Shown: positions 11,463 through 23,380 of the stretch, one piece after another
Position numbering within the stretch: position 1 is the first letter of the stretch
Layout: every line of letters starts with the position of its first letter
Assembly: GCA_030295235.1 (NCBI GenBank)
Contig: AP026131.1
Span: 1,054,001-1,118,000 of the forward strand
Reading direction: 5' to 3'
DNA: 64,000 bases
From: Fistulifera solaris
Taxonomy: Eukaryota; Bacillariophyta; Bacillariophyceae; Naviculales; Stauroneidaceae
The notes under the pieces: generated by a model
Database searches by the model: none
Told to the model about the DNA's origin: nothing
What the model saw: only the letters and a program-made list of their open reading frames with translations
Made by a program: the position numbers and the translations under genes

Positions 11463-12777
11463 ATGATGGTCGAACAAATGAAAACAGACGCGCCCGTGGG
11501 AGGCAGTATCATGGGCAAATATTACGCGTCCAAAATTACAGAATTGCGCGAGGTAAGTCTCTTCAGGTACAGTATCTGTTTTCTCTGACTGGTGAATGAA
11601 TTGATATGCTTATTTTCTCATTATTATGCTATCCATTGTCTTTCGAAAGACCGTTCAAGTTCGCCAAGCGGATTTGCAACGCCTCAAAGCGCGTCGAAAT
11701 GAACTGAATGCAGCCGTGCGAATGTTACGAGAAGAGCTTTATCATTTACAGGAACCGGGATCGTACGTGGGAGAGGTCGTGAAACCCATGGGACAAAATA
11801 AGGTGCTGGTGAAAATCAATCCGGAGGGAAAATACGTCGTTGACTTGGATGTGGACAAAATTGATATCAAGGATTGCAAGCCGAATACTCGGGTGGCGCT
11901 GCGCAACGACAGTTATACGTTACACAAAATTCTGCCGACCAAAGTGGATCCGCTCGTTTCGCTCATGAAAGTAGAAGCTGTACCCGATTCGACGTACGAT
12001 ATGATTGGTGGTCTCGAGAAGCAAGTATTAGAAATCAAAGAGGTCATTGAATTGCCGATCAAGCATCCGGAATTGTTTCAAAGTTTGGGAGTCGCTCAAC
12101 CCAAGGGAGTGTTGCTGTACGGTCCGCCAGGAACGGGGAAAACTCTTCTGGCACGAGCTGTAGCTCATCACACGGATTGTACGTTCATTCGAGTCAGCGG
12201 TGCCGAGCTCGTGCAAAAATACATCGGTGAAGGTTCGAGAATGGTCCGTGAGCTCTTTGTTATGGCGCGTGAAGCTGCACCCAGTATTATTTTTATGGAT
12301 GAAATTGACTCGATCGGTCAGGCGCGAGGTGGAGGCGGCGGAGGAGGTGGTGATTCGGAAGTTCAGCGAACCATGCTTGAATTGCTCAATCAGTTGGATG
12401 GGTTTGAGCCGGCGCAAAATATCAAAGTCGTCATGGCTACGAACCGCATTGATATTCTAGATCCTGCTTTATTACGACCGGGTCGAATTGATCGTAAAAT
12501 TGAGTTTCCTCACCCGAATGCCGAAAATCGCCATGCTATTCTAAAGATTCACTCGAGGAAAATGAATCTATTGCGACATTTGGATCTCTATAGTATTGCC
12601 GAGAAAATGTCGAATGCCAGCGGAGCTGAATGTAAAGCTGTTTGCACAGAGGCTGGTATGTTCGCCTTGCGTGAGCGTCGTGTGCACGTTACGCAGGAAG
12701 ACTTTGAAATGGCAGTCAGCAAGGTCATGAAGAAGGATTCCGACGCCAACGTCTCCGTACAAAGACTGTGGAAGTAG
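11463..12777 (+). CDS. RPT6: 26S proteasome regulatory ATPase RPT6 (PSMC5/SUG1)
   Basis: Exon 1 (11463-11552) and exon 2 (11650-12777) flank a 97-nt GT-AG intron in phase 0. The protein of about 405 residues runs through the family's coiled coil ([12 protein letters not shown]), the OB domain, and the AAA+ domain: Walker A GPPGTGKT, Walker B IIFMDEID, the SRH/arginine-finger segment [20 protein letters not shown], and the C-terminus RLWK expected of RPT6. The only oddity is a run of eight Gly between the Walker B and SRH segments, where other species have a shorter mixed Gly/Ser loop. RPT6 sits in the base of the 19S particle and unfolds substrates. No frame breaks. Confidence 0.97.
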
Positions 12778-13080
12778 TGCACACGTAAAACTAGCAACAT
12801 TTTCTATTTTAAACACTACTTTTAGCAGTGCCCTGTGTGCGTTTGCATTATTTTTGAAACGCGTCCCGCATCTCATGGCATCCCATCCATGATGGTACCA
12901 TAGACATAGACCGTAGCTAAAACTAAACCTTACATGTTCGTGACTGAAATAGTATACCGAGTACTGTACTTTGTATGCAAAAGATTTACATCGGTTTCAC
13001 AAGTATCGGTGAGATTGCATTATCAAACACGGTCAAAAGGTCCATATTTCCATTTATCTAATGGAAACTGTTGGCCCTTA
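12778..13080. other. 3' flank of RPT6 up to the mariner element
   Basis: No gene seen. The last two bases (TA, 13079-13080) are one copy of the target duplication of the transposon that follows. Confidence 0.5.
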
Positions 13081-13110
13081 CCATTCGGGTCAAATGAGTT
13101 TCTAAGTACT
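13081..13110 (+). repeat. Left terminal inverted repeat of the mariner element
   Basis: Thirty bases inverted and repeated at 15082-15111 with one mismatch. Flanked by TA on the outside. Confidence 0.92.
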
Positions 13111-13214
13111 CTTTAGGTCTATACTCTTTGCCGTCACGTAAAAGCACGTAGAAAACCATGAAATGCCGATCGCAGCAAGATTAAATAAAGCTCTTCAAAC
13201 CATTCATTTGATTG

Positions 13215-15002
13215 TTACTCGTTGTCATTCTCTTCGTCGCTTGCTTCGTCATTCTCATTTTCGTTGTTGTTCTCTTGATCTTCGTCGTTTGTGTCGTTGT
13301 GGGCGTTCAGCAAATCGTCAATCGTTGGGTCTCTGAAGAGTTTGCCTCGTTCCGACTCGACCAGATTGTTGCCGCCTTTGTCGTCCACAATCAATTTCAA
13401 AACACGCCGCAATCGCTTCCACACGTTTAGAAATGCTTGAGGTGAAAGATGGTGCTCCCATGCCTCTTCAATTGATCGTGCAAGCGCATCGCAATCGGGT
13501 CGTTTTCCGTGATGAACCTTTTCGACCTTGTTTTGAATGCTCATCCAGACTCCGAGATCAAGCATGTTTGTTTCGGGCGACCGAGGAACTTGCCAGACAA
13601 TCTCAACGTTGTATTCGCTCTCCAATTTTCGTCTGTATTCTTCTTTGGCTAGCTGTGTTCCGTGTCCTCCTGCGTTATCCATCACCAGATAAATTTTCTC
13701 GTTCTTGTCCACCCAGTGAAATTTTTCTCGAAGTGCTTGACCGACTTGGTGCATAATGCTCAGCATGAAGGAAGAATCACAGGAAATGTCCACCTCGACT
13801 TTATGCCCTGCCGGGTAATAGCAACGAACTTCAAGCTCTTTGATGTCGAAGTCACACAGCTGATCATCCTCGTCTAAAGGTCTCTTTGTGACTGTGTTGC
13901 GAAATTGCAGGACTGCAGCCACTTCGTCGCGAAGCTCATAGAAATCGGAAAGTGCATCGAAAAACTCGCCCACTGTCATATCACCGCAGATGTCTTTCAA
14001 ATCATTGTAAAGGGCTCTCCAAGAGCCGTTCTTGATCTCGTTGTTGATCGAAATGCTGTCGTGAAACTTGTAACTTGGTGTTGCTCGGCTGTACTCTTTC
14101 TCTTTACTAACCCTTTTCATAAAGACTCTTCCGTCAAAATCTTTCGACTTCCTGGGCCTTGCAACAACGCCAAGGTGATTTTGTCGTCCGATTGACGAAC
14201 GTAGCGCGGAACCCTTTCGAATGCAAGCGCCAGTGCATATGTGATGGCGTTTTCGATCTCATCTTCTCTCGATAATGGCACAGCAAAGATTTCTTGTTCT
14301 TGTTCTTGTTCAAGAACAGCGTTAGCTAGTAAGTGCAGATTTTCTTGTTCATTTGCTGGGCGTACATGCTCGATTTGGTGTTCGCGGAGTACGTCTGAAG
14401 CAAGGCGGCATTTTTGCGGAGCTTGTCATCGGTCATCCCGGGAGGTCCCGGAGCTAACTCAGAAGCAACCATACGGGCACATTCCTTGACCTTAGAATAC
14501 AAAGGTTGCCCAACACAAAAGTAGAAAGCCTGCTTGCTGTGTGGTGGACGATAGGTGGAAATATGAATTTTCTTTCGTCCCATCTTGTCCACGAGTGTAT
14601 CAAGCGCTTCTTTCATCACAAAAAGTTTTTCGTCTCCCAAAACCACTTTCTTCTCCAAAATTTTGACATAAATCAATAAAGGACATATGTTCTCCCAATC
14701 GACTGAAGTTGCGTAGGAAATATCATCTTTTTATTGTTTTCTGGCAATAATCGCCACCAGATACCGGGAGTGGCATGACGAAACAATGCCACGACAACCG
14801 ACCAAATATCTTCGCACTCCGGGGCTCTGCTTGTGTTGTTTTGCACCGATCTATCACTCCTTCGTCGCTTGTTTGAATGGTGCAAAACAACACAAGCTCG
14901 CCCAGAATTGATTTCACTGCTGCGTCGTCGAGTCGCCATGGTCGGATGCATTTTTTGCGCGATAATGTCGTGAAGAAAAAATGTGTTCAGTGGGAAAGGC
15001 AA
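13215..15002 (-). CDS. Mariner-like transposase (DDxD type), frame broken at three homopolymers
   Basis: The C-terminal part (14120-13215) has a DDE-type core: YLVMDNAGGHGTQ carries one catalytic Asp and RSPETNMLDLGVWMSIQNK the last, as Asp rather than Glu. This resembles the SPDLNVLDLG motif of plant-like mariner elements. A very acidic Asn/Glu-rich tail follows. Upstream, three further frames carry the rest: 15002-14673, 14676-14326 and a stretch near 14320-14120. They join at 14678-14680, 14340-14343 and 14121-14123. Each join is a run of A or T and one added base keeps the frame open, so the gene may be intact. The start is uncertain; ATG 14940 (MATRRRSSE) is an alternative. The first catalytic Asp could not be assigned with confidence. 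Confidence 0.7.
14829..14897. repeat. 19-bp perfect inverted repeat with 31-nt loop inside the transposase 5' region
   Basis: GCTTGTGTTGTTTTGCACC at 14829-14847 is repeated inverted at 14879-14897. It lies in the N-terminal coding part of the transposase and would form a strong hairpin in the transcript. Confidence 0.8.
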
Positions 15003-15081
15003 GGTGTCGCTTCAAACGGTATACGATTTCTGTCGTAGAAACACACTTATGTATATAGTAATCGTGTCCTATATATTTTAT

Positions 15082-15111
15082 AGTACTCAGAAACTCATTT
15101 GACCCGAATGG
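15082..15111 (-). repeat. Right terminal inverted repeat of the mariner element
   Basis: Partner of 13081-13110; the single difference lies seven bases from the inner end. TA follows at 15112-15113. Confidence 0.92.
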
Positions 15112-15113
15112 TA

Positions 15114-15639
15114 TTCCTTATTAGGTTAGGTCTTTCGTGCAGAGCATTTTGCTTTTTTTTTTTTTACGGAGTATTGGAAAAGACAATACAGTAATTATTA
15201 GACTTCATCGCTACTTTGAATGCCATACTAGAGATTACGGTACTCGGGGACGATCTACAGAATGAAGTTGGGTACCGTTGACCGTTATAATCTACAAATC
15301 AGTATACTAATGGACAATGGAAAACTGGTTTGAAGTTTGAAGTACTTTATGACTTGATGATGGTTTCCAGAATGATTTCACTGAACGGAAACCGTTATAA
15401 CCAACACTAAACATTATACAAATTCGCAACGGACTTTCCGTACTAGGTACCCGGAGTATGCTTTTTGTTTACTTTTTGTTGTTGTTTGCTTGCTTTGTTT
15501 TGCGTTTTGTTTTTTCGTGTTTTCCTTTTTTCGAACTTGATGCGCCACCAAGTTCGTGATCAGTTGCCGCCGTTGATACAGTCATTGTAACGGAATCCAA
15601 TAAAACGAATAAAACCCTTAATTTGTGAATTGCAAAGAC
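15114..15639. other. Intergenic between the transposon and the Rab-like gene
   Basis: AT-rich with a poly-T run near 15160 and a T/G-rich stretch (TTTTGTTTACTTTTTGTTG) near 15460-15530. No ORF supported. Confidence 0.5.
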
Positions 15640-16578
15640 ATGCCTCACGTCGAGCTACCTCAGGCAGAATTCAAGGTACGTTTTCGATCTACGTAGCGAT
15701 GAGATGTATCTAAGATCCCTGTACCTCATTTTTAATGATAGGTCGTCTTACTTGGTGATACAAATACTGGTAAAACGTCGTTGGTTCTACGTTTCGTGGA
15801 AGGAAGCTACCGTGAACTTGGCAGTCAAGCGACAATCGGCGCCCACTTTTTGACGAAGCGAATTACCGTCCAGCAGCACATTCCTTGCAAGCTCTTACTG
15901 TGGGACACAGCAGGTCAACACCAGTTCTCAAAACTGGCGAAAACATATTATCAGCAAGCGGCTGCTGCGATTTTGACGTACGATGTGAGTCAGCCGCAGT
16001 CATTACATCGTCTGAGACTATGGTTAGATGAAGTGCAGCAGAATACTCAGGGTCAAAGAATGGTAATAGCGATTGCGGCTTGTAAGAGTGACTTGGACCC
16101 GTCTTTACACGCTCCCGGACTGAAAGAAGAAGCTGAAAAGCTTGCTCAATCTGTGGACGCTATTCATATTGTTACTTCCGCGAGGACGAACGAAGGAGTG
16201 CACGACCTTTTCCAAACTGTTGCCGAAAATGTCTGGAAGTGGCACCAAGAAACGTGTTCGAGCGGAGGCTTACCGATTCCAGTGCACGAAGGAGGAGGAC
16301 CCATGATGATGACCCGAAAGAAACACGCACGAAGTACTTCTCCGCCTTCGCGGGATGTTTCTCCTGTGCGGTCGGCGTCTCCCCCGCTTTACAAATATAA
16401 AGGCCCGTCACCAAAGCCAAACTCTAAAGCCCCTGACGACAGTACAGATGATGAGGTTCGTGATGACGTGCGGCTTAATAACCAACAATTCAAGAAGAAA
16501 AGTCACGAGAATATCATGTGCACAGAAGCTTTGTTCAGCTGTACAGATGATCCAAAACAAGGATGCGTGATAAGTTGA
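15640..16578 (+). CDS. Rab-like small GTPase with C-terminal CaaX box
   Basis: Exon 1 (15640-15675) encodes MPHVELPQAEFK; after a 66-nt intron, exon 2 starts VVLLGDTNTGKTS at 15742. Nucleotide-binding motifs are clear: P-loop GDTNTGKTS, switch I Thr in QATIG, WDTAGQ (G3), CKSD in place of NKxD (G4), and TSAR (G5). The overall pattern is nearest the Rab5/Rab21 group. After the G domain a Ser/Pro-rich tail of ~90 residues ends CVIS, a CaaX box suited to farnesylation rather than the double-Cys end of most Rabs. The Asn-to-Cys change in G4 is unusual but the key Asp is kept. Likely role is membrane traffic; no organelle signal seen. Confidence 0.85.
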
Positions 16579-17261
16579 ATTTATCCGTGCGACCTTGTTT
16601 GTGCACGGTTGTCTAGTTGAATGGGTAGCTGCTCAAACGAGGGGGCAAACCGATTTCGAGAATGTTGTCATCGAACTGACACTTCGCCATGCCATCATGA
16701 ATGATAGGGAATAGCTACGGCATTTTTTCGACGCTCTTCCGGTGCGCAAAAGAATGGTGGTTCATCAGTCTGTCAAGTTCTATAAGGTTGAGCATCAAGA
16801 GTAACCTTACAAGCTTGCTAACAACATCTCATGTCTCATGTTCGTACTCAGGTCAAAGTCAAAGATCTAAGCAATCTAAGATGCAAGATGCAAGGCAAGA
16901 TCTAAGATGCTATTTTCGGCGTTAATTGGCCTTGCAGGTTTTTAAAGCGTTTTTCTACTATGAAGATTATAGTGCTGGACATTCGACTAATTAATGATGT
17001 AGCGGTAAGACATCCGATCCGTACCTTATGTAAAGTAAGGTTACTGTAAAAACTCCGCCAACAGCGACGTACTTCGGGTCATTTTTGTCGCGCCTTTTTG
17101 TCGAAAATGACCCCATGAACTGGACGACAAAAGACAAAAGGGAGACGACCATCGCAAACATCGGAATAATGCAGCTCACCTCTGCAATTGAGAAGAAGGG
17201 AGTTTAACAAATCGTCTCTCATTCAAAGACAGATACTAACCCCACCGGACTAAGCTGCGTG
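16579..17261. other. Intergenic upstream of the OSCA-like gene
   Basis: Short repeated AAGATCTAAG / ATGCAAG words occur at 16858-16910. Minus-strand ORFs here (16991-17179, 17219-17449) show no protein character. No gene supported. Confidence 0.45.
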
Positions 17262-20200
17262 ATGATTGAAGATGTATTTCCTCTTCCATACCGCGTCTTG
17301 GAGGAGATGGCCGTGGAGAACACGACAGTTTCCAAATTAGAATGTGGCGACATTAACGTTTCATGGTAAGAGAGAGTAGTCTTTGCCGAGAAGATGCTAC
17401 ATGTGCAATAGTCTGATTCATTTTCTTCTGCTACAAAATCCACAGGCAACCAATTTATTTCGCCTTGTTTTTGACCTTCCTTCAGGCATCCATTTTTTTA
17501 ACGATCTTTGAATGGGGGCGTCGGAACAAGTACGTTGAATCGGTGTACGACAAACGACGGTCAAAGTATCCTACCCGGACACCGGCTCCACTTATGAAAG
17601 AAAGAGGATGTAGAATAAGACTTTTTCAGCTTGAGTGGTGGAAAATTCATATTACCGATGAAGATTATCAAAAGCAATGTTGGGATGAATTTCGACGACT
17701 AAAGATGGAAGCCGAGTCGAAGAACTGGGATATATCGCGACAAGGATTGGCAGGAGAAGAATGTGACCCTTTCATCACCGCCGCCGAGAACCAGTGCTAT
17801 CGTGAATCCCCATTCTTCTCCATATTGAATGATTTAGAGTCGCAGAAGTTCGGATACGGCGATGCTCCGCCGACGAGGTACGAAAATGACTATTCGGATT
17901 ACAACGGAGAAGCCGTAAACAACAACTACGACTATGACTTCGACTATGGATACGACAACAACAGCGAAGAGAGCTCGCAGGAGTCCAAAAAGGGATCAGC
18001 GAGCTACAATACATTGCAATACCAACAGAATTATGACGCCGACCCAGATTCACAATCAGGACCGCAAAACAACACGCAGCTTACTGAGATGTCAACAGGG
18101 TCAACTGGATCAGAGTGCGATGACGATCTCCATAACAACGGATATGAGTATGGCAATTGGGAATTGGAAGCTCCTCATGTTGAGTCAGCGCCTAGCTATG
18201 AGATCGATGTCTCGCAGTCCAGTTTTCAACAAGCCGTAGAAACAATCGACGAGCCCACCACCATCGACGACTCAAGCCGCAACTCGCAGAAAGACTCGCT
18301 GCAAAAGGAAAGTGATCTTAGTACGGATAACGTCATTCCTTCGCTCGATGATATTTTGGGAAACGTTAGGTCGACACCTCGCCGTGCACCACAAACAGAT
18401 ACATCGCAAAATTACTCGGTACCTGCAGAAGCAACTAGTGATGTTGTTTTACCACCACCGGATACCTCGGCAATAGGAACTGATGATAACCAGAGGGAAC
18501 TTCATGAGCTAGTTCGTCCTCGCACTCGGACATTGAGCCACGAAGAAAGGATAGCAGAACAAATGAGATTAGCGGAAGAAATTCGTCGTGTAGATGAAAA
18601 GCTCGAGATGCTTAGGAGGAAAAAGAGAGAAAGGGAAGAGACGGAAGCGAAGCAACGACAAACGATTGGCTTAATATCTGATGATGGCGCTCATATCAAA
18701 GAGTCACAACAGTTAGCTCCTGGGAATGATGTTATCGATGGACACGCGAGATCACTAAGCGACGAAAATGTCCCATCGGGAGATAGGGACACCGAGGCAA
18801 AAAGGCAAGAGAGTACTCCCGATCGGGTGATAGAGGATGGCATGATGAAAGGCGACTTTCTTCGACCGGAAGGGATTCATTTCTCTGACCACGATCGTGA
18901 TATAGAACCTGAGCAGTCGCAAACTCAAGTTGGGGAACATTTTGATGCATCAGAAAGACATACTGACTCTCCCGTTGACCCATTGCTTGGCTCTCAAGCA
19001 GGAGTCAACGAAGCTACAGACAAGCGCTGGTCTTCTATGATTTATGATTTCAATACAGAAGCTGCCAGAAGAGACAATGGCAGGAGTGAATCAAATGTTT
19101 CCATTCCAGATGCTGAGATTGATTATGGGTACGAAACAGCGGAACTCGTAGCGGACGAACATGACTATGGCTACGGTGCCGACAATCTAAGCGAGAAAGC
19201 AGACGAGGATGACTACGGATACGACGTCGAAAGTGATCCTGGAAGACCACAGGTTTCTTTAGTTCCGATGAAAGAAGGCGAACAGACGTCAAATCTTAAT
19301 CGAATACGACGCCATACGGGTTCATCGACTGGCATTTCCGATCCACCGGGAGATATCCTCCGGTCTCAATCGCGACACGGACGTGCTCAAAGGGTGACTG
19401 TGGTTAAGAACGACACGGTTAATGACCTCGTGCCTAACCGACGCTCGTCGGGCCAGTATGCACCTAATCGACGAAATACACAAGGGACCTCGCCCCAAAA
19501 AGAAATGGGCCCTACTTGCGGCAGTCGAAAGTCAATGCCAAGAAGGATTTCAAGCAGTGTGGGAAATTTTTTGAAGCGTCGAGTGCTCATGATCGAAGAC
19601 GATATGAGCGATAGTGAATGCGATGAAAACAAAGGAGCTAGCGCGTATGTTGCATCCAAAGTGTCCAGGCGCCGGCTTTCGGAAGAGGACCAGGAACTAC
19701 TACGCTGTGTCGGACTTGACTCGTTTGTCACCCTTCGCTTCCTTAAGTTCGGGTTTGACGTCGCGTTCTGGCCTATGGTTGTTTCTCTTTTACGCTGATT
19801 CCTTTGTACAAGACAGGGGAAGAAACTTGTATCGGCTTTTTTTACGACAACTGTAGTCAACGTCGAAAAGGGCAGCTGGCGTTTTTGGTTCGTCTTATTG
19901 TTTGGTTATATTCAGATACTCTACATCTTGCGTCGCTTATGGATCGAATGGGAAGTTTTCCTACCTTTACGGTACGAGTTTCTCGAGAACGGGGATTTTG
20001 AGAAAGAGAAATACAAAGAGCAGTATAGGAAGACTTGTATGATCGAATACATCCCAAGGGCTCAAAAGACAGATCAAACGCTTTACGATTTCTTCGACGC
20101 TATTTTTCCTGGCCAAGTACAGCGAGCTGAAGTTCTCTTGAATACCGAATATCTGACTGACTTGATCAAGAGTCGCAGTAACCATATTGTAAAGTATGAG

Positions 20201-22501
20201 GAAATCTACGCGGGGAAGGTACATCGTAGAGCCGCTTTCCTCCGTCAAATAGCGGCGTATCAAGCCGGGGAAAAGGTGAGAGGATGCTGCCGGTCTCTGA
20301 AAAGATTGAAACCTCCCGTAGAACCACCAGAACCCACAATTTATGTCCGGGAAAACCCTCATAGCCCAAGTAAAAAGGTCGCTGCACTAAAATGGCATTA
20401 CGAGTAAGTTCGTGACCGGGATTGAAATGCTATTATTCTCTTTTACTGACCTTGCTCTGATTTTCCAGAAATATAACGAGATTGAACAGAGAAATAGAAA
20501 CGGAATATTTGCGACTCGCCCACGCTCAGAAAAAGACCTGTTGTGCAGAATCAGGAATCCCGGCTTGCGAAATGGCTCGGAATAAAATACCTTACTGGCT
20601 CTGACACTGGTCGCTTACATTCGAGTACAGCTTTCGTGGAGTTCAAGACGATGGCAGCAAAGCAGCACGCCGTCCAATGCAACATAACGGGGATGAATAA
20701 CTGCATGGTGGTTACCCCAGTTCCGGAAGTCCGGGATCTTATCTGGGACAACATGCATGTTTCGCGAGCACTGATCAATACCCGAAAATCTTGGGCAAAT
20801 TTTGTGCTGACTGGATGTCTTGGTACGTACATCTTGGATTGATCTTTTGCGTCGTCAAAGTTCGTGCTCTCACTCTTTAATTTTCCAGTTCTATGGTCCA
20901 TTATTGTGTCAACGATACGAAATTTCAACGAACTGAGCAAGTACCTAGATACTGCCATCACCAATGATCCTGCAGTTGTTTCGTTTCTTGACTTCTACGC
21001 ACCCGCTTTGATCGTCGAGGGACTCGTTCGAGCCATACCAAATATCATGAAAGTTGGCGTGCTAGCCGTCCGCTTCAAGGCGCGAAGTGAAAGAGATCAT
21101 TATGTTCTGGGATGGTACTTTTACTTTCGCCTCATCACATTCGTGTTTATTATCGCTAGTGATTCGATCGTGAAATCCAGTACAAGTTTTGTCGAGGATC
21201 CCATTGATTTTTTTTGAAGATTTATCCAAGAATGTGGCTCTCAACTCTCAGTTCTTTATTACGTACGGTAAGTTACATCAGCACACCGGGTTCGGTTGTG
21301 TTGCGTCACACAACAACGCAAGCTCACATCTTTGATCATGACCCAGTCATCGTTTCTGGAGGCGTACAAGTATTCTTTCGGCTTTCACAGTGGCATAACC
21401 TAGCACTGCATTGGCTGTTGACCAATGTAAAGCGAGAAGAGGCATTGCCGCAGCGGAGACTAGACGCTTTGAAGACCAGCATGAAAGTAAGTCGGCTCTG
21501 AGTATCGTTATTCATCGGACAATCCTTTGCTCATCTATCGATTACACAGACGTTTCACTTGGATGAATTTATCCCTTTATTCATCTTCGTTTTCATGGTG
21601 GCGACCCTTTACGGTGCGATAGCTCCGTTGTCGGGCTTGTTTGTTGCTCTTTTCTTTCGAGTTGCATTCAAAGTGTTCAAGTTTATGACTCTCTATATTT
21701 ACGGTGGACAATATGAAGGAGGCGGATTTCTTTTCTACACCATCTCCAAAATTGTTTTCTACGTGCTTTACATGATCATCACGGTTATTGCAGCATATCT
21801 TACTGTCAATGGAAGTGGAGCTATTGGTGCACTGTACATTCTACTTCTGGTTTTCGTATTTGCTGTCCAGAGAGACGTCAAGCATACCTTTGTTGTTCCG
21901 TCAAGGATGCTATCTCTTACCAAAGCCCGTGCATTTGACGAGAATCAAGACAAACGATCTTGGAAAGAAAAAAGCTAAAGAAGCCTTCCTAAAAGCGAAG
22001 AAAGTTTTTGAGAAAGCAGAAAAAGACGAGAAAGAATTGGGGCACTCAGATCATTACGACCCGAGAGCGGAAAATCTAATGCGACCTCTAATCGGACGAA
22101 GCAACAGTACTGACTCCTTGAGCTCGGGATTTTCTCAACACGAGCCGACGAGCGCACCTCGCCGAGGTCGCAAGAGGGGCGGTTTTGTTGAAACACAATC
22201 TGACGAGGGAGGGTCTGCGGTAATAGATGCCGTGGAGCTATTCAATAAGCGATACACTGATGAGAATGCGTTCGACACGGAAGATGAAGACGGCAATCCC
22301 AAAGCAGCTCCAGGAACCGACTTTTTCATTTATCGTCAACCTACCTTGAATAAAACTACATGGGAAACACAACCCAAGGCCTATCGCGACGGTCTTGAAC
22401 GTGACGAGGCACCGGAAGTATGGGGTGATAAGCGACCAGAACAAGTTCGACACACGGCACGAGCTCGCCGTGCATCGATTGCTATGTGCTATGGTGGTTA
22501 A
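17262..22501 (+). CDS. OSCA/CSC1/TMEM63-type mechanosensitive channel with long acidic insert
   Basis: Exons join across introns 17366-17445, 20404-20468, 20823-20888, 21268-21346 and 21487-21549. After a first membrane helix (YFALFLTFLQASIFLTIF) comes an insert of about 700 residues rich in Asp/Glu/Ser with DYGYD-type repeats. The DUF221 core follows: LRCVGLDSFVTLRFLKFGFD, IPLYKTGEE, RSNHIVKYEE, STAFVEFKT, then the multi-helix pore part (SIIVSTIRNF, QFFITY, FIPLFIFVFMVATLYGAIAPL). A basic/acidic tail ends SIAMCYGG. Five frame breaks occur at homopolymers (19788-19791, 19837-19843, 20584-20587, 21208-21215, 21968-21973). Each is reconciled by a one-base change, and conserved motifs then join directly. 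Family members are osmo- or stretch-gated cation channels. The start at 17262 is the first ATG of the open exon; further upstream exons are possible. Confidence 0.8.
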
Positions 22502-22528
22502 ATTTGTACTTTTATTATCCATTAACTT

Positions 22529-23380
22529 TTACGTCGGAAAAATTAGATGCTCGGAACTTGAACTCATTGTTATGCAAACCAATATCTCACGTAAGATACA
22601 GAATGACGATGATATATTAAAAAGATCATAGACCTCTTCATCCATTTGGGTAGCACGATCGATAAAAATTCTCGCTTGCTTCTCGTTATTCAAAGCTTTC
22701 GCCGCTTCCGCCGACGTGCGCACGTGCTTTGCCCGTATCATTTTTGCCATTGCCGCCATGCTTCGATTCAGGCTTTCGAGTGCGGCGAGCTGAGCGGTTT
22801 CTCGCTCTCGTCGAGCACGGTGTTTGGCTTCTTCCAGAGCCAACCGGCGGGCCTTCTTGTACACCATGGGGCGAGGAATATCATGAAAGGAACACATGTT
22901 CGAATTGGGATTGAAAAAATCACCAGCAAACTCGGGTAATACTTTCAGGATTTTATCAGCAAGGAATCACCCAGTCCAGATTGGCTGTTTCCATTACCTT
23001 ATTTTCTCTTTTGTATCGAGTGAGGGCTCATTGTTTGCGGTCCTCCGGACTCTCATAGAAACTGGGCACGGTGCGCGAGAGAAAATTTCGAAAGAAAGGC
23101 ACAATCGTTTTGAAGGCGTGTTTGTAGCGATGTTTGACGCAACGTTGAGTGAATTGAGACCCGGCTTTGGGGTTGTTTGTTTCCTGTCGGTACAAACGAA
23201 GAAAACCCAAAAGTAGACCCGTTGTATCAGCACATCTTTGTCGGAGTCTTTTTCTGCGTCTTCCAAGACAGAAACAGGCGCATTGCTCAATAAAATGTTT
23301 TCCTGGAGAGCGAAGTTCGCCATGGTCACGTAGGGCTTGTCAATGAAAGCCGAAAGCCGAAAGCCATTTGTCATTGTCAT
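22529..23380 (-). CDS. Unknown protein, two-exon model with frame breaks
   Basis: I do not recognise the family. From 23380 (or ATG 23323, MANFALQEN) the frame reads to VLEDAEK. One extra base in the T run 23249-23253 would let it continue RLRQRCADTTGLLLGFLRLY in place of a poorer frame. An intron at 22997-22931 joins a second part, FFNPNSNMCSFHDIPRP, followed by a basic, Ala/Arg/Glu-rich helix (KKARRLALEEAKHRARRERE) that should form a coiled coil. One in-frame TGA near 23028 remains unexplained, so the model is incomplete. Divergent from the FAD monooxygenase, sharing a ~310-bp promoter region. Confidence 0.4.

Larger units (their letters stand above)
13081..15111 (-). mobile_element. Tc1/mariner-type DNA transposon, 2.03 kb, both ends present
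   Basis: Bases 13081-13110 (starting CCATTCGGGTCAAATGAGTT) and the reverse complement of 15082-15111 agree at 29 of 30 positions. Both ends are flanked directly by TA (13079-13080 and 15112-15113), the duplication expected of Tc1/mariner insertion. The inside is filled by a minus-strand transposase reading frame. The near-identical ends suggest a fairly recent insertion. This is seen directly; only the superfamily name relies on prior knowledge. Confidence 0.9.

Noticed and set aside
19788-21973. OSCA-like gene as pseudogene, or with programmed frameshifts
   Set aside because: All five breaks are at homopolymers and in both directions, and other genes in the window show the same; programmed frameshifting would use one direction and a set signal.
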